From the NCBI GenBank assembly GCA_963665085.2, contig CAXXXS010000001.1:1798001-1862000 (forward strand): a stretch of DNA of 64,000 nt. Direction: 5' to 3'. Under the pieces are notes generated by a model. That model saw nothing but the letters and a program-made list of their open reading frames with translations. It was not told where the DNA came from and did not search any database. This DNA is from G963665085 sp963665085. GTDB lineage: Bacteria > Bacteroidota > Bacteroidia > Bacteroidales > JAAAOM01. Positions 44,901-54,376 of the stretch are shown here, piece by piece. The translations under genes and the position numbers were made by a program. Each line of letters begins with the position of its first letter. Position 1 is the first letter of the stretch.

Positions 44901-45923
44901 TTAACGTAATAAGAAAGTAAATCTATCAGTATTCTTCAAAGCAATTCCCGTACCTCTGGCAACTGCATGTAGAGGATCTTCCGCTACATGAAATGGGATG
45001 CTTATTTTGTCTGTTAATCGTTTATCCAGGCCACGCAATAATGCCCCACCGCCGGCAAGATAAATTCCTTTATTAACGATGTCAGCATAAAGCTCTGGAG
45101 GTGTTTGTTCAAGAACCGATAATACAGCAGATTCAATCTTAGAAAGAGATTTATCTAAACAGTGAGCAATCTCCTGATATGAAATAGGAATTTCAATAGG
45201 CATTGCTGTCATTAAGTTTGGACCACGTACGTTAAAATCTGGTGGGGGATTATCTATATCTGGTAATGCAGATCCAACAGAGAGCTTAATATCTTCTGCT
45301 GTCCGTTCTCCGATTTTTATGTTGTGTTGGTGTCTCATATATGCCTGTATATCCGATGTGAAACCATCACCGGCAATTCTGATCGATTTATTGCAGACGA
45401 TACCACCTAGAGCAATTACTGCTATTTCTGTGGTCCCACCTCCTATATCAACTACCATACTACCATCAGGGGCTTCTACATCAATTCCGATTCCGATAGC
45501 TGCTGCCATTGGTTCGTAAATCATGTAAACGTCCCTTCCTCCGGCGTGTTCTGAGGAGTCGCGTACTGCGCGTATTTCAACTTCTGTACTTCCAGATGGT
45601 ATACACACAACCATCTTTAAGGAAGGGTTAAACATCCGTTGTTTGGGAGTCATCATTTTTATCATCCCCCGGATCATTTTTTCAGCAGCATCAAAATCAG
45701 CGATAACACCGTCTCTTAAAGGTCGGATAGTTTTGATGTTCTCGTGAGTCTTACCGTGCATTTGCCTTGCCTTATGACCAATAGCAATTAGATCTCCGCT
45801 ATGCTGGTCTACCGCTACAATTGAAGGTTCATCAACAACGATTTTATCATTATGGATAATGATTGTGTTTGCTGTTCCCAAGTCAATTGCTAATTCTTGT
45901 GTTAAGAAAGAAAATAAACCCAT
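44901..45923 (-). CDS. mreB: Rod shape-determining actin-like protein MreB
   Basis: Bacterial actin that guides lateral wall synthesis. The 340-residue protein has the actin-family ATPase motifs: phosphate 1 DLGTANTIIIH, phosphate 2 VVDIGGGTTEIAVI, and adenosine-type YLAGGGALLRGLD. Connect motifs such as ERTAEDIKLSVGSA are also present. It is downstream of purH (21 bases) and upstream of mreC. Confidence 0.98.
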   Translation of the reverse strand: MGLFSFLTQELAIDLGTANTIIIHNDKIVVDEPSIVAVDQHSGDLIAIGHKARQMHGKTHENIKTIRPLRDGVIADFDAAEKMIRGMIKMMTPKQRMFNPSLKMVVCIPSGSTEVEIRAVRDSSEHAGGRDVYMIYEPMAAAIGIGIDVEAPDGSMVVDIGGGTTEIAVIALGGIVCNKSIRIAGDGFTSDIQAYMRHQHNIKIGERTAEDIKLSVGSALPDIDNPPPDFNVRGPNLMTAMPIEIPISYQEIAHCLDKSLSKIESAVLSVLEQTPPELYADIVNKGIYLAGGGALLRGLDKRLTDKISIPFHVAEDPLHAVARGTGIALKNTDRFTFLLR

Positions 45924-45944
45924 AAAAAAAGTTTGATGTATTTT

Positions 45945-47468
45945 TTAATGTTTAAAGTGCCTAACTCCAGTAAATACCATTGCCATGTTATTTTCATTAC
46001 AATAAGCAATCGATTCTTTATCTTTAATAGAGCCTCCTGGTTGTACTACGGCAACAATGCCTGCTTTGTTTGCAATTTCCACATTATCTGGAAAAGGGAA
46101 AAAAGCATCTGATGCCATAACCGCTCCATTTAAATCAAAACCAAAGGTTTTTGCTTTTTCAATAGCCTGCCTTAAAGCATCAACCCTTGAAGTCTGACCT
46201 ACACCACTTGCATAAAGTTGTTTGTTTTTTGCAAGCACAATAGTATTTGATTTTGTGTGCTTAACAAGTTTGTTAGCAAATTCAAGATCTACAAGTTGCT
46301 CTTTTGTAGGTGCTTTTTCTGTTACCGTTGTCATTTCCCCTGCTGGCTCAATCTTAGTGTCTCTGTCCTGATACAAGATCCCATTTAGTAAAGTACGGGA
46401 TTGTTGTTTAGGGAAATCTTTTTGTTTCTGGATTAAGATAATTCTGTTCTTTTTCTTTTTAAGAGTTTCAAGAGCATCATCACTATATGATGGTGCTATT
46501 ATTACTTCAAAAAATAAATTATCAATTTCTAATGCTGTTTGATTGTCAACTTCAACATTTGTAATAAGGATTCCTCCAAAAGCAGAAACAGGATCTCCTG
46601 CTAAAGCATCTTTCCAAGCGTCTACTAATACATTTCTTGAAGCAAGTCCACATGCATTGTTATGTTTAAGAATTGCAAAAGTCGTTTCTGTAAATTCAGA
46701 AATAAGATAAACAGCTGCTTCAATATCAAGCAGGTTGTTATAAGAGATTTCTTTACCATGAATTTGGTCGAAAACATCTTCGAGCTTACCAAAGAATATT
46801 CCTTTCTGATGAGGGTTCTCACCGTAGCGTAAAGTTTTTGATTCTTGAATACTCTCTTTTAAAACAGTAAGGTCATTCTCCGAATTGAAATATTTAAAGA
46901 TATGAGTATCATAATGAGAGGAAACATTAAATGCTTTTAATGCAAGTTTTTTTCGTTCATCAATAGTTGTTTCTGCATTGTTTTCGAGAATTTGCTGTAA
47001 ATCGGCATATTCTTTTTGAGAAGGGATGATTACAACATCTTTATAATTTTTTGCAGCAGCTCTAATTAGACTGATACCACCAATATCAATTTTTTCAATA
47101 ATATCTTCATGAGAAGCACCGGAAGCAACAGTTGCTTCAAATGGGTATAAGTCGACAACAACCAAATCAATTTCAGGGATTTCGTATTGAGACATATCTT
47201 TTGAGTCCTTATCAAGATTTCTTCTTGAAAGGATGCCTCCAAATACTTTCGGGTGTAAAGTTTTTACCCTTCCTCCGAGAATTGATGGGTATGATGTTAT
47301 TTCTTCAACGGCAGTAACTTTGGCTCCAAGTTCTTCAATAAACTTTTTAGTACCACCTGTTGAGTAGATTTTTATCTTGTTATCAACAAGTAATTTTATG
47401 ATTTTGTCTAGATTTTCTTTGTGGTAAACAGAAACTAATGCAGATTCTATTTTCTTAACTTCACTCAT
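45945..47468 (-). CDS. purH: Bifunctional AICAR transformylase / IMP cyclohydrolase
   Basis: Performs the last two steps of de novo IMP synthesis. The 507-residue protein starts with the IMP cyclohydrolase domain (about 1-190; KIYSTGGTKKFIEE, SILGGRVKTLHPKVFGGIL) and continues with the transformylase domain (about 200-507; SKTLRYGENPHQ, FAILKHNNACGLA, SAFGGIL). KHNNACG is the counterpart of the catalytic KHxNPCG motif with Ala in place of Pro. It is the first gene of the cell-shape cluster, a purine-mreB linkage often seen in Bacteroidota. Confidence 0.95.
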   Translation of the reverse strand: MSEVKKIESALVSVYHKENLDKIIKLLVDNKIKIYSTGGTKKFIEELGAKVTAVEEITSYPSILGGRVKTLHPKVFGGILSRRNLDKDSKDMSQYEIPEIDLVVVDLYPFEATVASGASHEDIIEKIDIGGISLIRAAAKNYKDVVIIPSQKEYADLQQILENNAETTIDERKKLALKAFNVSSHYDTHIFKYFNSENDLTVLKESIQESKTLRYGENPHQKGIFFGKLEDVFDQIHGKEISYNNLLDIEAAVYLISEFTETTFAILKHNNACGLASRNVLVDAWKDALAGDPVSAFGGILITNVEVDNQTALEIDNLFFEVIIAPSYSDDALETLKKKKNRIILIQKQKDFPKQQSRTLLNGILYQDRDTKIEPAGEMTTVTEKAPTKEQLVDLEFANKLVKHTKSNTIVLAKNKQLYASGVGQTSRVDALRQAIEKAKTFGFDLNGAVMASDAFFPFPDNVEIANKAGIVAVVQPGGSIKDKESIAYCNENNMAMVFTGVRHFKH

Positions 47469-47571
47469 TTAGTTGATTTTAAAAACAATAAACACTAATT
47501 TTTATTAAATATAATATTTTTAACCCTATCAATTATTATTCAGGCTTTTAAAATTTTCATATTTTTTTAAA

Positions 47572-48930
47572 CTAAAATATTGAATACATCAAACGCCCGA
47601 TCATAAAATAAATAAAAAGTCCCATAATATCATTAAATGTTGTAATGAAAGGACCGGTTGCAAGAGCTGGATCAATTTTAAATCGGTTTAGTATTAAGGG
47701 TGTCATGGTTCCAAATATTGAGGCAAAAATTATTACAGATAATAATGCAGAACTAACAGTTATAGTTAAGGGTAATGATTCTGTTTGAAAATAACTATAT
47801 GTTAATATTAATGTAGCAAGTGTTAAACCATTTATTAATGCAACACCTAATTCTTTAAAAAGCTTACTCATTGTAGATTCAAGACCAAGTGTTTTATTTG
47901 CGAGGCCTTGTACAATAATGGCAGATGATTGAACTCCCGCATTGCCTCCCATAGCAGCAATAAGTGGCACAAAATAAGCCATTTTAGGGTCGAATCTAAG
48001 TTGTGCTTCATATTTTCCCATTACAAGGGCACCACAGATGCCACCAACCAGCCCAACAAGTAGCCAGGGCAAACGTGCACGTGTTAATACCCATACACTG
48101 TCAGTCGATTCAACGTCCTGACTAATACCTGAGATCATCTGGTAGTCTTTTTCTGCTTCTTCACGAATAACATCTACAACATCATCAATTGTAATTCTAC
48201 CCAAAAGCCTTCCTATCTGATCAATAACCGGCAATGAAACCAAATCGTATTTTTCCATTATCTGGGCAACTTCTTCTGAAGAAGTATCTGTCCTAACTGA
48301 AATTACCTCGTCATTTAATATGTTTTTAATTTTCGCAGAAGATTTTGAAAGTAACATTCTCTTGAGAGATAAAGTACCTTTTAATATATTTTCATTATCA
48401 ACCACATATACGTAGTAGAGTTCGTCTACTTCTTCCGCTTGTTTTCTCATTTCTCTGATGCAGGTAAGCATTTCCCAGTTCTCATTTACTTTAATGAGCT
48501 CTTTTCCCATTAAACCACCTGCTGTGTCTTCTTTGTAGTTTAAGAGATCGACAATATCGCCAGCATGTTCAACATCGGGTATGTTTTGTAGGACTACTTC
48601 CTGTTTGCCTTCTTCAAGGCTAGCTAATACATCAGCTGCATCATCGGTGTCCATTTGCTCAATGATCTGGGTAGCAATAACTTCTCCGGGCAATACATCA
48701 AGTATTTTCCCCCTGTCGTCGTCCTCTAGTTCAAGGAGCATATCGGCAGCTTGTTCTTTATCTAATAATAGATATAAGAATTTTGCTTCGTTTTCATCAA
48801 GGTTTTCATAAATATCAGCAATATCTGCGGGATGCAGGTCTTGCATCATTTCTAAGGCCTGCTTTTCATTACGTTTCTCAATAAACGTTTTTAATTTATC
48901 CAGATATTCCTTGGTAAGCTCAAAATTCAT
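47572..48930 (-). CDS. mgtE: Magnesium transporter MgtE
   Basis: A 452-residue Mg2+ channel. The N-terminal acidic domain (about 1-130, DLHPADIADIYENLDENEAKFLY), two CBS domains (about 140-265), the plug helix, and five C-terminal helices with the pore motif MGGNAGVQSS are all visible. The cytoplasmic domain closes the pore at high magnesium. It is cotranscribed with rsmA (25-base gap), a linkage typical of the phylum. Confidence 0.96.
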   Translation of the reverse strand: MNFELTKEYLDKLKTFIEKRNEKQALEMMQDLHPADIADIYENLDENEAKFLYLLLDKEQAADMLLELEDDDRGKILDVLPGEVIATQIIEQMDTDDAADVLASLEEGKQEVVLQNIPDVEHAGDIVDLLNYKEDTAGGLMGKELIKVNENWEMLTCIREMRKQAEEVDELYYVYVVDNENILKGTLSLKRMLLSKSSAKIKNILNDEVISVRTDTSSEEVAQIMEKYDLVSLPVIDQIGRLLGRITIDDVVDVIREEAEKDYQMISGISQDVESTDSVWVLTRARLPWLLVGLVGGICGALVMGKYEAQLRFDPKMAYFVPLIAAMGGNAGVQSSAIIVQGLANKTLGLESTMSKLFKELGVALINGLTLATLILTYSYFQTESLPLTITVSSALLSVIIFASIFGTMTPLILNRFKIDPALATGPFITTFNDIMGLFIYFMIGRLMYSIF

Positions 48931-48955
48931 GAAACTTGATATTATTTATTGTATT

Positions 48956-49720
48956 TTATTGACTTAACGACTCACACATTTTGGTCAGGTCTACAAAATT
49001 AGCAACGTCTAATTGTTCTGCACGTTTTTTTAATAAATTATCCTCAAAATTTATTTCAAATAAATCCTTTAAGCCATTCTTAATTGTTTTTCTTCGTTTA
49101 TTAAAAGTTGCTTTTATTATTTTAAAGAATAACGATTCATCACAGTCTAGTTTCGCAGTATTATTCCGTTTTAATCTGATTACAGAAGAGTTGACCTTTG
49201 GTGGAGGGAAAAACACTCCTGGTTTAACAGTAAATAAATAATCTATATCAAAATAAGCCTGAAGTAAAACACTCAATATTCCATATGTTTTATTTCCTGG
49301 AGCTGAACAGATTCTTTCAGCAACTTCTTTTTGTATCATAAAAACACATTCATCTATCAGGTGTTTGTTATCATATATTTTGAAAAAAATTTGGTTGGAT
49401 ATATTGTATGGCAAGTTCCCAATAAGTTTTATTTTTTCCGAAGTAAGATTTCTGAGTTCTATCTTCAGAATATCATCGTGAATAATATATAGATCAGGAT
49501 AATTTTTTGATAAATATTCTACAGATTCTGAATCTATTTCAGCAACCTTAAAATCGATTTCTTTGTTGTTAATAATATATTTTGTGAGGACTCCTTTTCC
49601 TGGTCCTATTTCAAGAAGATTATCTCCTGGTTGAATTTCAATAGAAGATACAATTCTTTTAGCGATATTCTCGTCAGTTAAAAAATGTTGTCCAAGATGT
49701 TTTTTAGGCCTAACAGACAT
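48956..49720 (-). CDS. rsmA: 16S rRNA adenine dimethyltransferase
   Basis: Dimethylates the two adjacent adenines (A1518/A1519 in E. coli numbering) near the 3' end of 16S rRNA during late 30S assembly. The 254-residue protein shows KHLGQHFLTDENIAKRI, the SAM-binding LEIGPGKGVLTKYI, the catalytic NLPYNIS and PPPKVNSSVIRLK. Upstream of mgtE in an operon. Confidence 0.97.
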   Translation of the reverse strand: MSVRPKKHLGQHFLTDENIAKRIVSSIEIQPGDNLLEIGPGKGVLTKYIINNKEIDFKVAEIDSESVEYLSKNYPDLYIIHDDILKIELRNLTSEKIKLIGNLPYNISNQIFFKIYDNKHLIDECVFMIQKEVAERICSAPGNKTYGILSVLLQAYFDIDYLFTVKPGVFFPPPKVNSSVIRLKRNNTAKLDCDESLFFKIIKATFNKRRKTIKNGLKDLFEINFEDNLLKKRAEQLDVANFVDLTKMCESLSQ

Positions 49721-49830
49721 TTAAATAATTTTTCCGAAGATAAGGAAACTATTTGGTTCAGGAAGCATTCAATTTGTTAACAATAATCAACTACTTATTT
49801 AGTGAACACTGTACTCAAGCTGGTGTTAAT

Positions 49831-49838
49831 TATCTTTG
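49831..49838 (+). promoter_or_regulatory. Putative promoter -7 element of the MalY/PatB gene
   Basis: TATCTTTG is a perfect TAnnTTTG, 15-22 bases before the ATG at 49853. It lies inside the longer open frame starting with GTG at 49802, which argues against that upstream start. Confidence 0.5.
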
Positions 49839-49852
49839 AGAAAAATTTGAGT

Positions 49853-51031
49853 ATGAAGTATAATTTTAATAAGCAGATAAAAAGAGAAGGGACAAATTGT
49901 TATAAGTATGATATCCGGAATGAATTATATGGAAGGGAAGATGTGTTGCCTATGTGGGTTGCTGATATGGATATAGAAGTTCCGGATTTTATTGTTGAAG
50001 CAATAAAAGAGAGGTTAAATCATAAAGTTTTTGGATATAGTTTTCATTCGGATGGATTTAAACAGTCAATAACTGATTGGAACAAGAGACGTAATAATTG
50101 GAATATAAAAAACGAATGGATTAGTTTTTCTCCGGGAATTGTTCCAGCGTTAAATATGTTAGTGATGGGTTTTACTGAACCAGGAGATAAGATATTGGTG
50201 CAGCCACCCGTATATTTCCCTTTTTTTAGTGCTGTTACAAATCATAGAAGAACATTAATTAAAAACTCACTTCAATTTGATGGTGAGAAATATATTATGG
50301 ATTATGAGGATCTTGAGAACAAATTTAAAGAAGGTGTAAAAATGTTCTTTTTGTGCAGCCCACATAACCCAGTTGGACGTGTATGGAAAAAATATGAACT
50401 GGAAAAAGTAGCTGAACTTGCATTAAAATACAATGTGTTGGTAATAGCCGATGAAATTCATAGTGATATTATTATGCCCGGTAATAAGCATATTCCATTT
50501 GCATCATTAGGAGATGATATTTCTAAAAACACTATTACATGTATGGCCCCAAGCAAAACTTTTAATCTTGCAGGTTTATCAACTTCCTATCTTATTATAC
50601 AGGATGATAAACTAAAAGAAAAGTATGAGAAAGTTCTTGATCATGTGCATGTAGGGCATGGAAATATTTTTGGTGATGTATCTTGCCAAGCTGCATATGA
50701 AAACGGGGATGATTGGGTTGATGCTTTAAACCAACACTTACAAGCGAATATTGATTATTTGTCAACAGAGATAGAAAATGAATTACCTAAAATAAAAGTA
50801 ATAAAGCCAGAAGGGACATACCTTGTTTGGCTGGATTTTGGGGAATATAATATGGCTCCAGAAGAATTAAAGAATCTTCTAATAAATGAAGGTAAATTAG
50901 GATTAAGTGATGGTGGCATTTTTGGAAAAGAGGGAATAGGGTTTCAACGTGTTAATGTAGGCTGCCCACTTTCTACTGTTAAGGAGGCAATACAAAATTT
51001 GAAAAAAGCGATGGATTTTGCTAAAAAATAA
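49853..51031 (+). CDS. MalY/PatB family PLP-dependent C-S lyase / aminotransferase
   Basis: A 392-residue pyridoxal-phosphate enzyme of the aminotransferase class I/II fold, MalY/PatB group, which cleaves C-S bonds (cystathionine beta-lyase activity). Features: LPMWVADMDIEVP near residue 25, PPVYFPFFSA, NPVGRVWKKYEL, and IADEIHSDI with the Asp that holds the pyridine nitrogen; the PLP Lys is in APSKTFNLAGLSTSY. The ATG at 49853 was chosen because a strong promoter element lies between it and the earlier GTG. Family members make homocysteine from cystathionine or degrade cysteine. Confidence 0.9.
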   Translation: MKYNFNKQIKREGTNCYKYDIRNELYGREDVLPMWVADMDIEVPDFIVEAIKERLNHKVFGYSFHSDGFKQSITDWNKRRNNWNIKNEWISFSPGIVPALNMLVMGFTEPGDKILVQPPVYFPFFSAVTNHRRTLIKNSLQFDGEKYIMDYEDLENKFKEGVKMFFLCSPHNPVGRVWKKYELEKVAELALKYNVLVIADEIHSDIIMPGNKHIPFASLGDDISKNTITCMAPSKTFNLAGLSTSYLIIQDDKLKEKYEKVLDHVHVGHGNIFGDVSCQAAYENGDDWVDALNQHLQANIDYLSTEIENELPKIKVIKPEGTYLVWLDFGEYNMAPEELKNLLINEGKLGLSDGGIFGKEGIGFQRVNVGCPLSTVKEAIQNLKKAMDFAKK

Positions 51032-51130
51032 CATTTTAGCATGATAATTATTTTTAAAGTGGATAATTCTTCCATTAATTTTTATTAAATTGGCATAAAA
51101 CGAATCTTTTAATTAAGAAAATTACATTTA

Positions 51131-52795
51131 ATGAAAGTAAAATTATCTATTGCTGCAAGACTAGGAATTGGTTTTGGTATACTTACATTAGCCCTTATTA
51201 TCAACGGTGTTTTAATAGGTATTACATTAAACAGGAGTGAACAAGTAAACAACGAAATAGAAACATTCTATACTCCTTCTGAGGTAAATATACATGAGCT
51301 GGTAAGTCTGGTTGAAGAATCCAGGATGTTGATACGAAGTTGGGTTTTTATTGATAAAAAACCGGAAACACCCGATAAGGTTAAACTTGTAAAAATTCAT
51401 GAGGAAGACTTCCCTAAAGTAGATAGCTCCTTAACTGTTTTAAGTGATTATTGGGATGTTGATTCAATAAGTGATGAATATTTTGATATACGAACAACAA
51501 TCAGGGATACATTGTTTCCAAAGCATCAATATATCATGGGGTTATTAAATACATTTGAAAGTTACGACGATCCGCTTACCTATTTTGAAGTTGTCCCTAT
51601 GGTTGAAGAAGGAGGAGAAATTATGGTTCTTACAGATTCTTTGATCAATCGACTAAATGTAATTGTTCAACACCATGAACAAAACATTGCTGATGCAAGA
51701 TTGGAAATGGAGAATTCGTTACGAATTTTTGGGAAAATAATTAATTATTCTTTAATACTGCTGACCATTTTTGCAATTAGTATCGGATATGTTACTTCTC
51801 GCTCTTTAAGAAGACCAATTGATAAAATAAAGAATGTACTGCTTCAGATGGCTAAAGGTATTTTGCCGGATGAAAAGATTGAGGAAGGAAAAGATGAAAT
51901 AGGTCAGATGTCTTATGCATTAAACCAGTTAGTTGGGAGTTTAAAAGACGTATCAAATTTTGCTAATCAAATTGGGCGAGGAAATTTTGATACGGGTTTT
52001 AAACCTTTAAGCGAAGAGGATAAATTAGGAAATTCGTTAATTCAGATGCGGGATGAGTTAAAGTCTGCTTCGGATGAAGAAAAGAAAAGAAAAGAAGAAG
52101 ACGATCAACGAAACTGGGCAACACAGGGGCAGGCAAAATTTGCAGAAATACTCCGCGAAAATAATGATAACATGGATGAACTTTCATACAACGTTATCAG
52201 TAACCTTGTGAAATATCTTGGGGCAAACCAAGGTGGGTTATTTTTAATTAATAATAATGATCCTAGTCATATTTTTATAGAGATGGCATCCTGCTATGCA
52301 TATGACAGGCGAAAATATAGCCAAAAGAAATTAGAACTCGGCGAAGGCTTAATCGGTCGTTGTATCCAGGAAATGGAGTCTATTTACATGACAGATATTC
52401 CAAATGATTATATACAGATTACATCTGGATTAGGTGGTGAAAACCCAAGGAGCTTACTTTTAGTTCCACTTATTCTTAATGATGAGATATTTGGAGTACT
52501 CGAAATAGCTTCGTTTAATGAAATTTATCCTTATCAGGTTGAATTTGTTGAAAAGATAGCGGAAAGTATTGCCTCAACAATAGCAACTGTTCGAACAAAT
52601 ATAAAAACGGCCATACTTCTTGAACAATCTCAACAGCAAGCTGAAGAAATGTCTGCACAGGAAGAAGAGATGCGCCAAAATATGGAAGAATTGAGGGCTA
52701 CCCAGGAACAGTCTGCAAGAAAAGAACAAGAACTTGGGAGAATGCTTGATGAGGCAAAAGCCAAGTTAAAAGAATTTGGAATAGAACTTTATTAA
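51131..52795 (+). CDS. Membrane sensor with periplasmic helical domain, HAMP, GAF and a coiled-coil tail
   Basis: A 554-residue protein. Membrane helices are at about 10-32 and 203-222; between them is an extracytoplasmic four-helix-bundle-like domain. Next is a HAMP linker (about 222-275, RSLRRPIDKIKNVLLQMAKG), a linker helix, a GAF domain (about 335-480, NLVKYLGANQGGLFLINN, LGEGLIGRCIQ, RSLLLVPLI, LLEIASF), and a coiled coil (about 495-550, EEMSAQEEEMRQNMEELRATQE). The output domain expected after such a coil (His kinase, GGDEF, methyl-accepting) is absent; the coil may pair with a separate partner. No chemotaxis or kinase gene is next to it. Confidence 0.8.
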   Translation: MKVKLSIAARLGIGFGILTLALIINGVLIGITLNRSEQVNNEIETFYTPSEVNIHELVSLVEESRMLIRSWVFIDKKPETPDKVKLVKIHEEDFPKVDSSLTVLSDYWDVDSISDEYFDIRTTIRDTLFPKHQYIMGLLNTFESYDDPLTYFEVVPMVEEGGEIMVLTDSLINRLNVIVQHHEQNIADARLEMENSLRIFGKIINYSLILLTIFAISIGYVTSRSLRRPIDKIKNVLLQMAKGILPDEKIEEGKDEIGQMSYALNQLVGSLKDVSNFANQIGRGNFDTGFKPLSEEDKLGNSLIQMRDELKSASDEEKKRKEEDDQRNWATQGQAKFAEILRENNDNMDELSYNVISNLVKYLGANQGGLFLINNNDPSHIFIEMASCYAYDRRKYSQKKLELGEGLIGRCIQEMESIYMTDIPNDYIQITSGLGGENPRSLLLVPLILNDEIFGVLEIASFNEIYPYQVEFVEKIAESIASTIATVRTNIKTAILLEQSQQQAEEMSAQEEEMRQNMEELRATQEQSARKEQELGRMLDEAKAKLKEFGIELY

Positions 52796-53238
52796 AAGTT
52801 GCGAAGACAAGTATAAAAAACTTCCAGGTCCTAAAAAAATCTGGAAGTTTTTTTATGTTTAAATATTTTCCAATATTCTTCCGATTCTAATATTAAGAGC
52901 AGTATCATTCAAAAAGATAGGATAATATTTGACGATGGTGAAAATGGCCTGCTAACTCTTTTTTATGGGGGAGCTACTTTAATTATTATTTTAAAGACAT
53001 TTACCCAGGTGAAAAGTTTTAGTTGTTTTAACATTTTGGGGACGATAAGCATGATTACCCTTTGTAATATTTACAACCCATTTTTTAGCTGATAGAACGG
53101 TATTTTAACAATTTTTAGAACCATTGCCATTGTCTTTTATTAATAATTTATTGAAATAAAAATCCAGTAAAAATGGTTTTTGTACAAGCTTAAAAATCAT
53201 ATTTTTTTAAGAAAAGTTAGGAAGTTCCTTTGTGAGCA
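52796..53238. other. Intergenic region after the HAMP-GAF sensor gene
   Basis: About 440 bases. The first part holds the sensor gene terminator (52818-52854); the remainder is AT-rich with no ORF, RNA gene or clear promoter that I can see. Confidence 0.5.
52818..52854 (+). terminator. Terminator after the HAMP-GAF sensor gene
   Basis: AAACTTCCAG and CTGGAAGTTT form a 10-base stem with a 13-base loop and are followed by TTTT. The arms share CTTCCAGGTC/CTGGAAG with the palindromes at 23824 and 27078. Confidence 0.88.
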
Positions 53239-53652
53239 TTACATAAATTTCCAAATTGGCAGAAAATACCAGAATGAATAGATAAAAAGAAATAGGGCAA
53301 TTGTAGCGTCAAATAAAGTAAGTCTATTAAGATTGAGTTTTTCAGGACTATAGTGAAGTGATATGGAGATGAGAATTCGAAGAATAAATTGGATTAAAAA
53401 AAACATAAAAACTTTAATTCCATATGGGTTAAGTTCTTTTGCAGATGAAAAATTAAAGCGTACAATTTCACTAAAACTTCGAGATAAACCTAAGCTGGGA
53501 CTATCCATCCCTGTTAGTTCTGTATAAATTGAGGGGATTGGATGATTATTTTTTTCAGCAGAAAAAATGCCGGAGTAGATAAAGATTAACAGTATCAATC
53601 CGGCAAAAGTAAGGTTAAAAATATGATAGTTTTTATTCCTTTGATTCTTCAA
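53239..53652 (-). CDS. DUF2752-like small membrane protein lacking the usual cysteines
   Basis: A 137-residue membrane protein with about four hydrophobic helices (13-30, 83-100, 112-128). The segment LTGMDSPSLGLSRSFSEIVR (about 46-65) aligns with the DUF2752 signature CPxCGLTR, but Ser and Leu stand where that family has cysteines, so any metal or redox role for that motif is lost. The start overlaps the upstream gene by 20 bases, indicating translational coupling. Function unknown. Confidence 0.65.
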   Translation of the reverse strand: MKNQRNKNYHIFNLTFAGLILLIFIYSGIFSAEKNNHPIPSIYTELTGMDSPSLGLSRSFSEIVRFNFSSAKELNPYGIKVFMFFLIQFILRILISISLHYSPEKLNLNRLTLFDATIALFLFIYSFWYFLPIWKFM

Positions 53653-54334
53653 TTTGTTTGAAAGCTTGTTCGTATTTATTGTTTAGTTCTTCGAATTTTT
53701 CTTCTTGTTCTTCTGTGAGGTTATCAGAAACTGAAGCAAGTTTAGCTGCAATTGCAGTGGCTTTTACGGCTACTTTTGCACCATTGGCTAAAGCACTAAT
53801 TTTTCCTTCATCTACTTCTTTTGCAATTTCAAGATAATCTTTAATGAGACTTTCATATGCATTTAATAATTTTTCAAAATCTTTATCCGATAATTCTTTA
53901 TCAAAATTATCAATATCAATTTCATCAATCTCAAGGTCTTCAAGTGTTTCCTCTAAATCATTACCAAAATCTTGAAAAGCTTCTTCAAATTTATCTTCGT
54001 AATCATCGCCAAATTCTTCTTCTAGTTCTTTTTTTACTTCCATTCCTACTTTGTTAAGTATAGTAGCACTGGTAGCAAAGAAGAATCCCCAGATTCCGGC
54101 TACAGCAGTTGCGAGAATGGATATTACAAGAGCGGCAATAATAACTCCTTTTGTTCCGTCTCCTTTATTAGCTTGGGAGAGCCCGACAACACTTAAAACA
54201 ATAGCAATAATTCCAGGTATAAGTGCTAAAAGGCCAACACAGGGAATAAAAGCTATTAATAATGCAATAATACCTAGAATTAATCCGGCAATTCCAAGTC
54301 CTTGTCCAGCAGTTGAGCGTTGTTGTATTTCCAT
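53633..54334 (-). CDS. DUF4190-type membrane protein with acidic coiled-coil tail
   Basis: A 233-residue protein. Residues about 10-100 form two glycine-rich membrane hairpins (GLGIAGLILGIIALLIAFIPCVGLLALIPG, then VIIAALVISILATAVAG) as in DUF4190 proteins. After that comes a long acidic helix-rich tail (about 105-233) with EEEFGDDYEDKFEEAFQDFGNDLEETLEDLE and EEQEEKFEELNNKYEQAFKQI, probably cytoplasmic or periplasmic coiled coil. It is the first gene of a two-gene unit with the DUF2752-like protein. Confidence 0.65.
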   Translation of the reverse strand: MEIQQRSTAGQGLGIAGLILGIIALLIAFIPCVGLLALIPGIIAIVLSVVGLSQANKGDGTKGVIIAALVISILATAVAGIWGFFFATSATILNKVGMEVKKELEEEFGDDYEDKFEEAFQDFGNDLEETLEDLEIDEIDIDNFDKELSDKDFEKLLNAYESLIKDYLEIAKEVDEGKISALANGAKVAVKATAIAAKLASVSDNLTEEQEEKFEELNNKYEQAFKQIEESKE

Positions 54335-54376
54335 ATTTAAATTTTAATTAATGATGAATAAAATTAAGAAATAATT

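Noticed and set aside
49802..49852. GTG start for the MalY/PatB gene
   Set aside because: A perfect -7 promoter element lies between it and the ATG at 49853, and the additional residues are not family-like.
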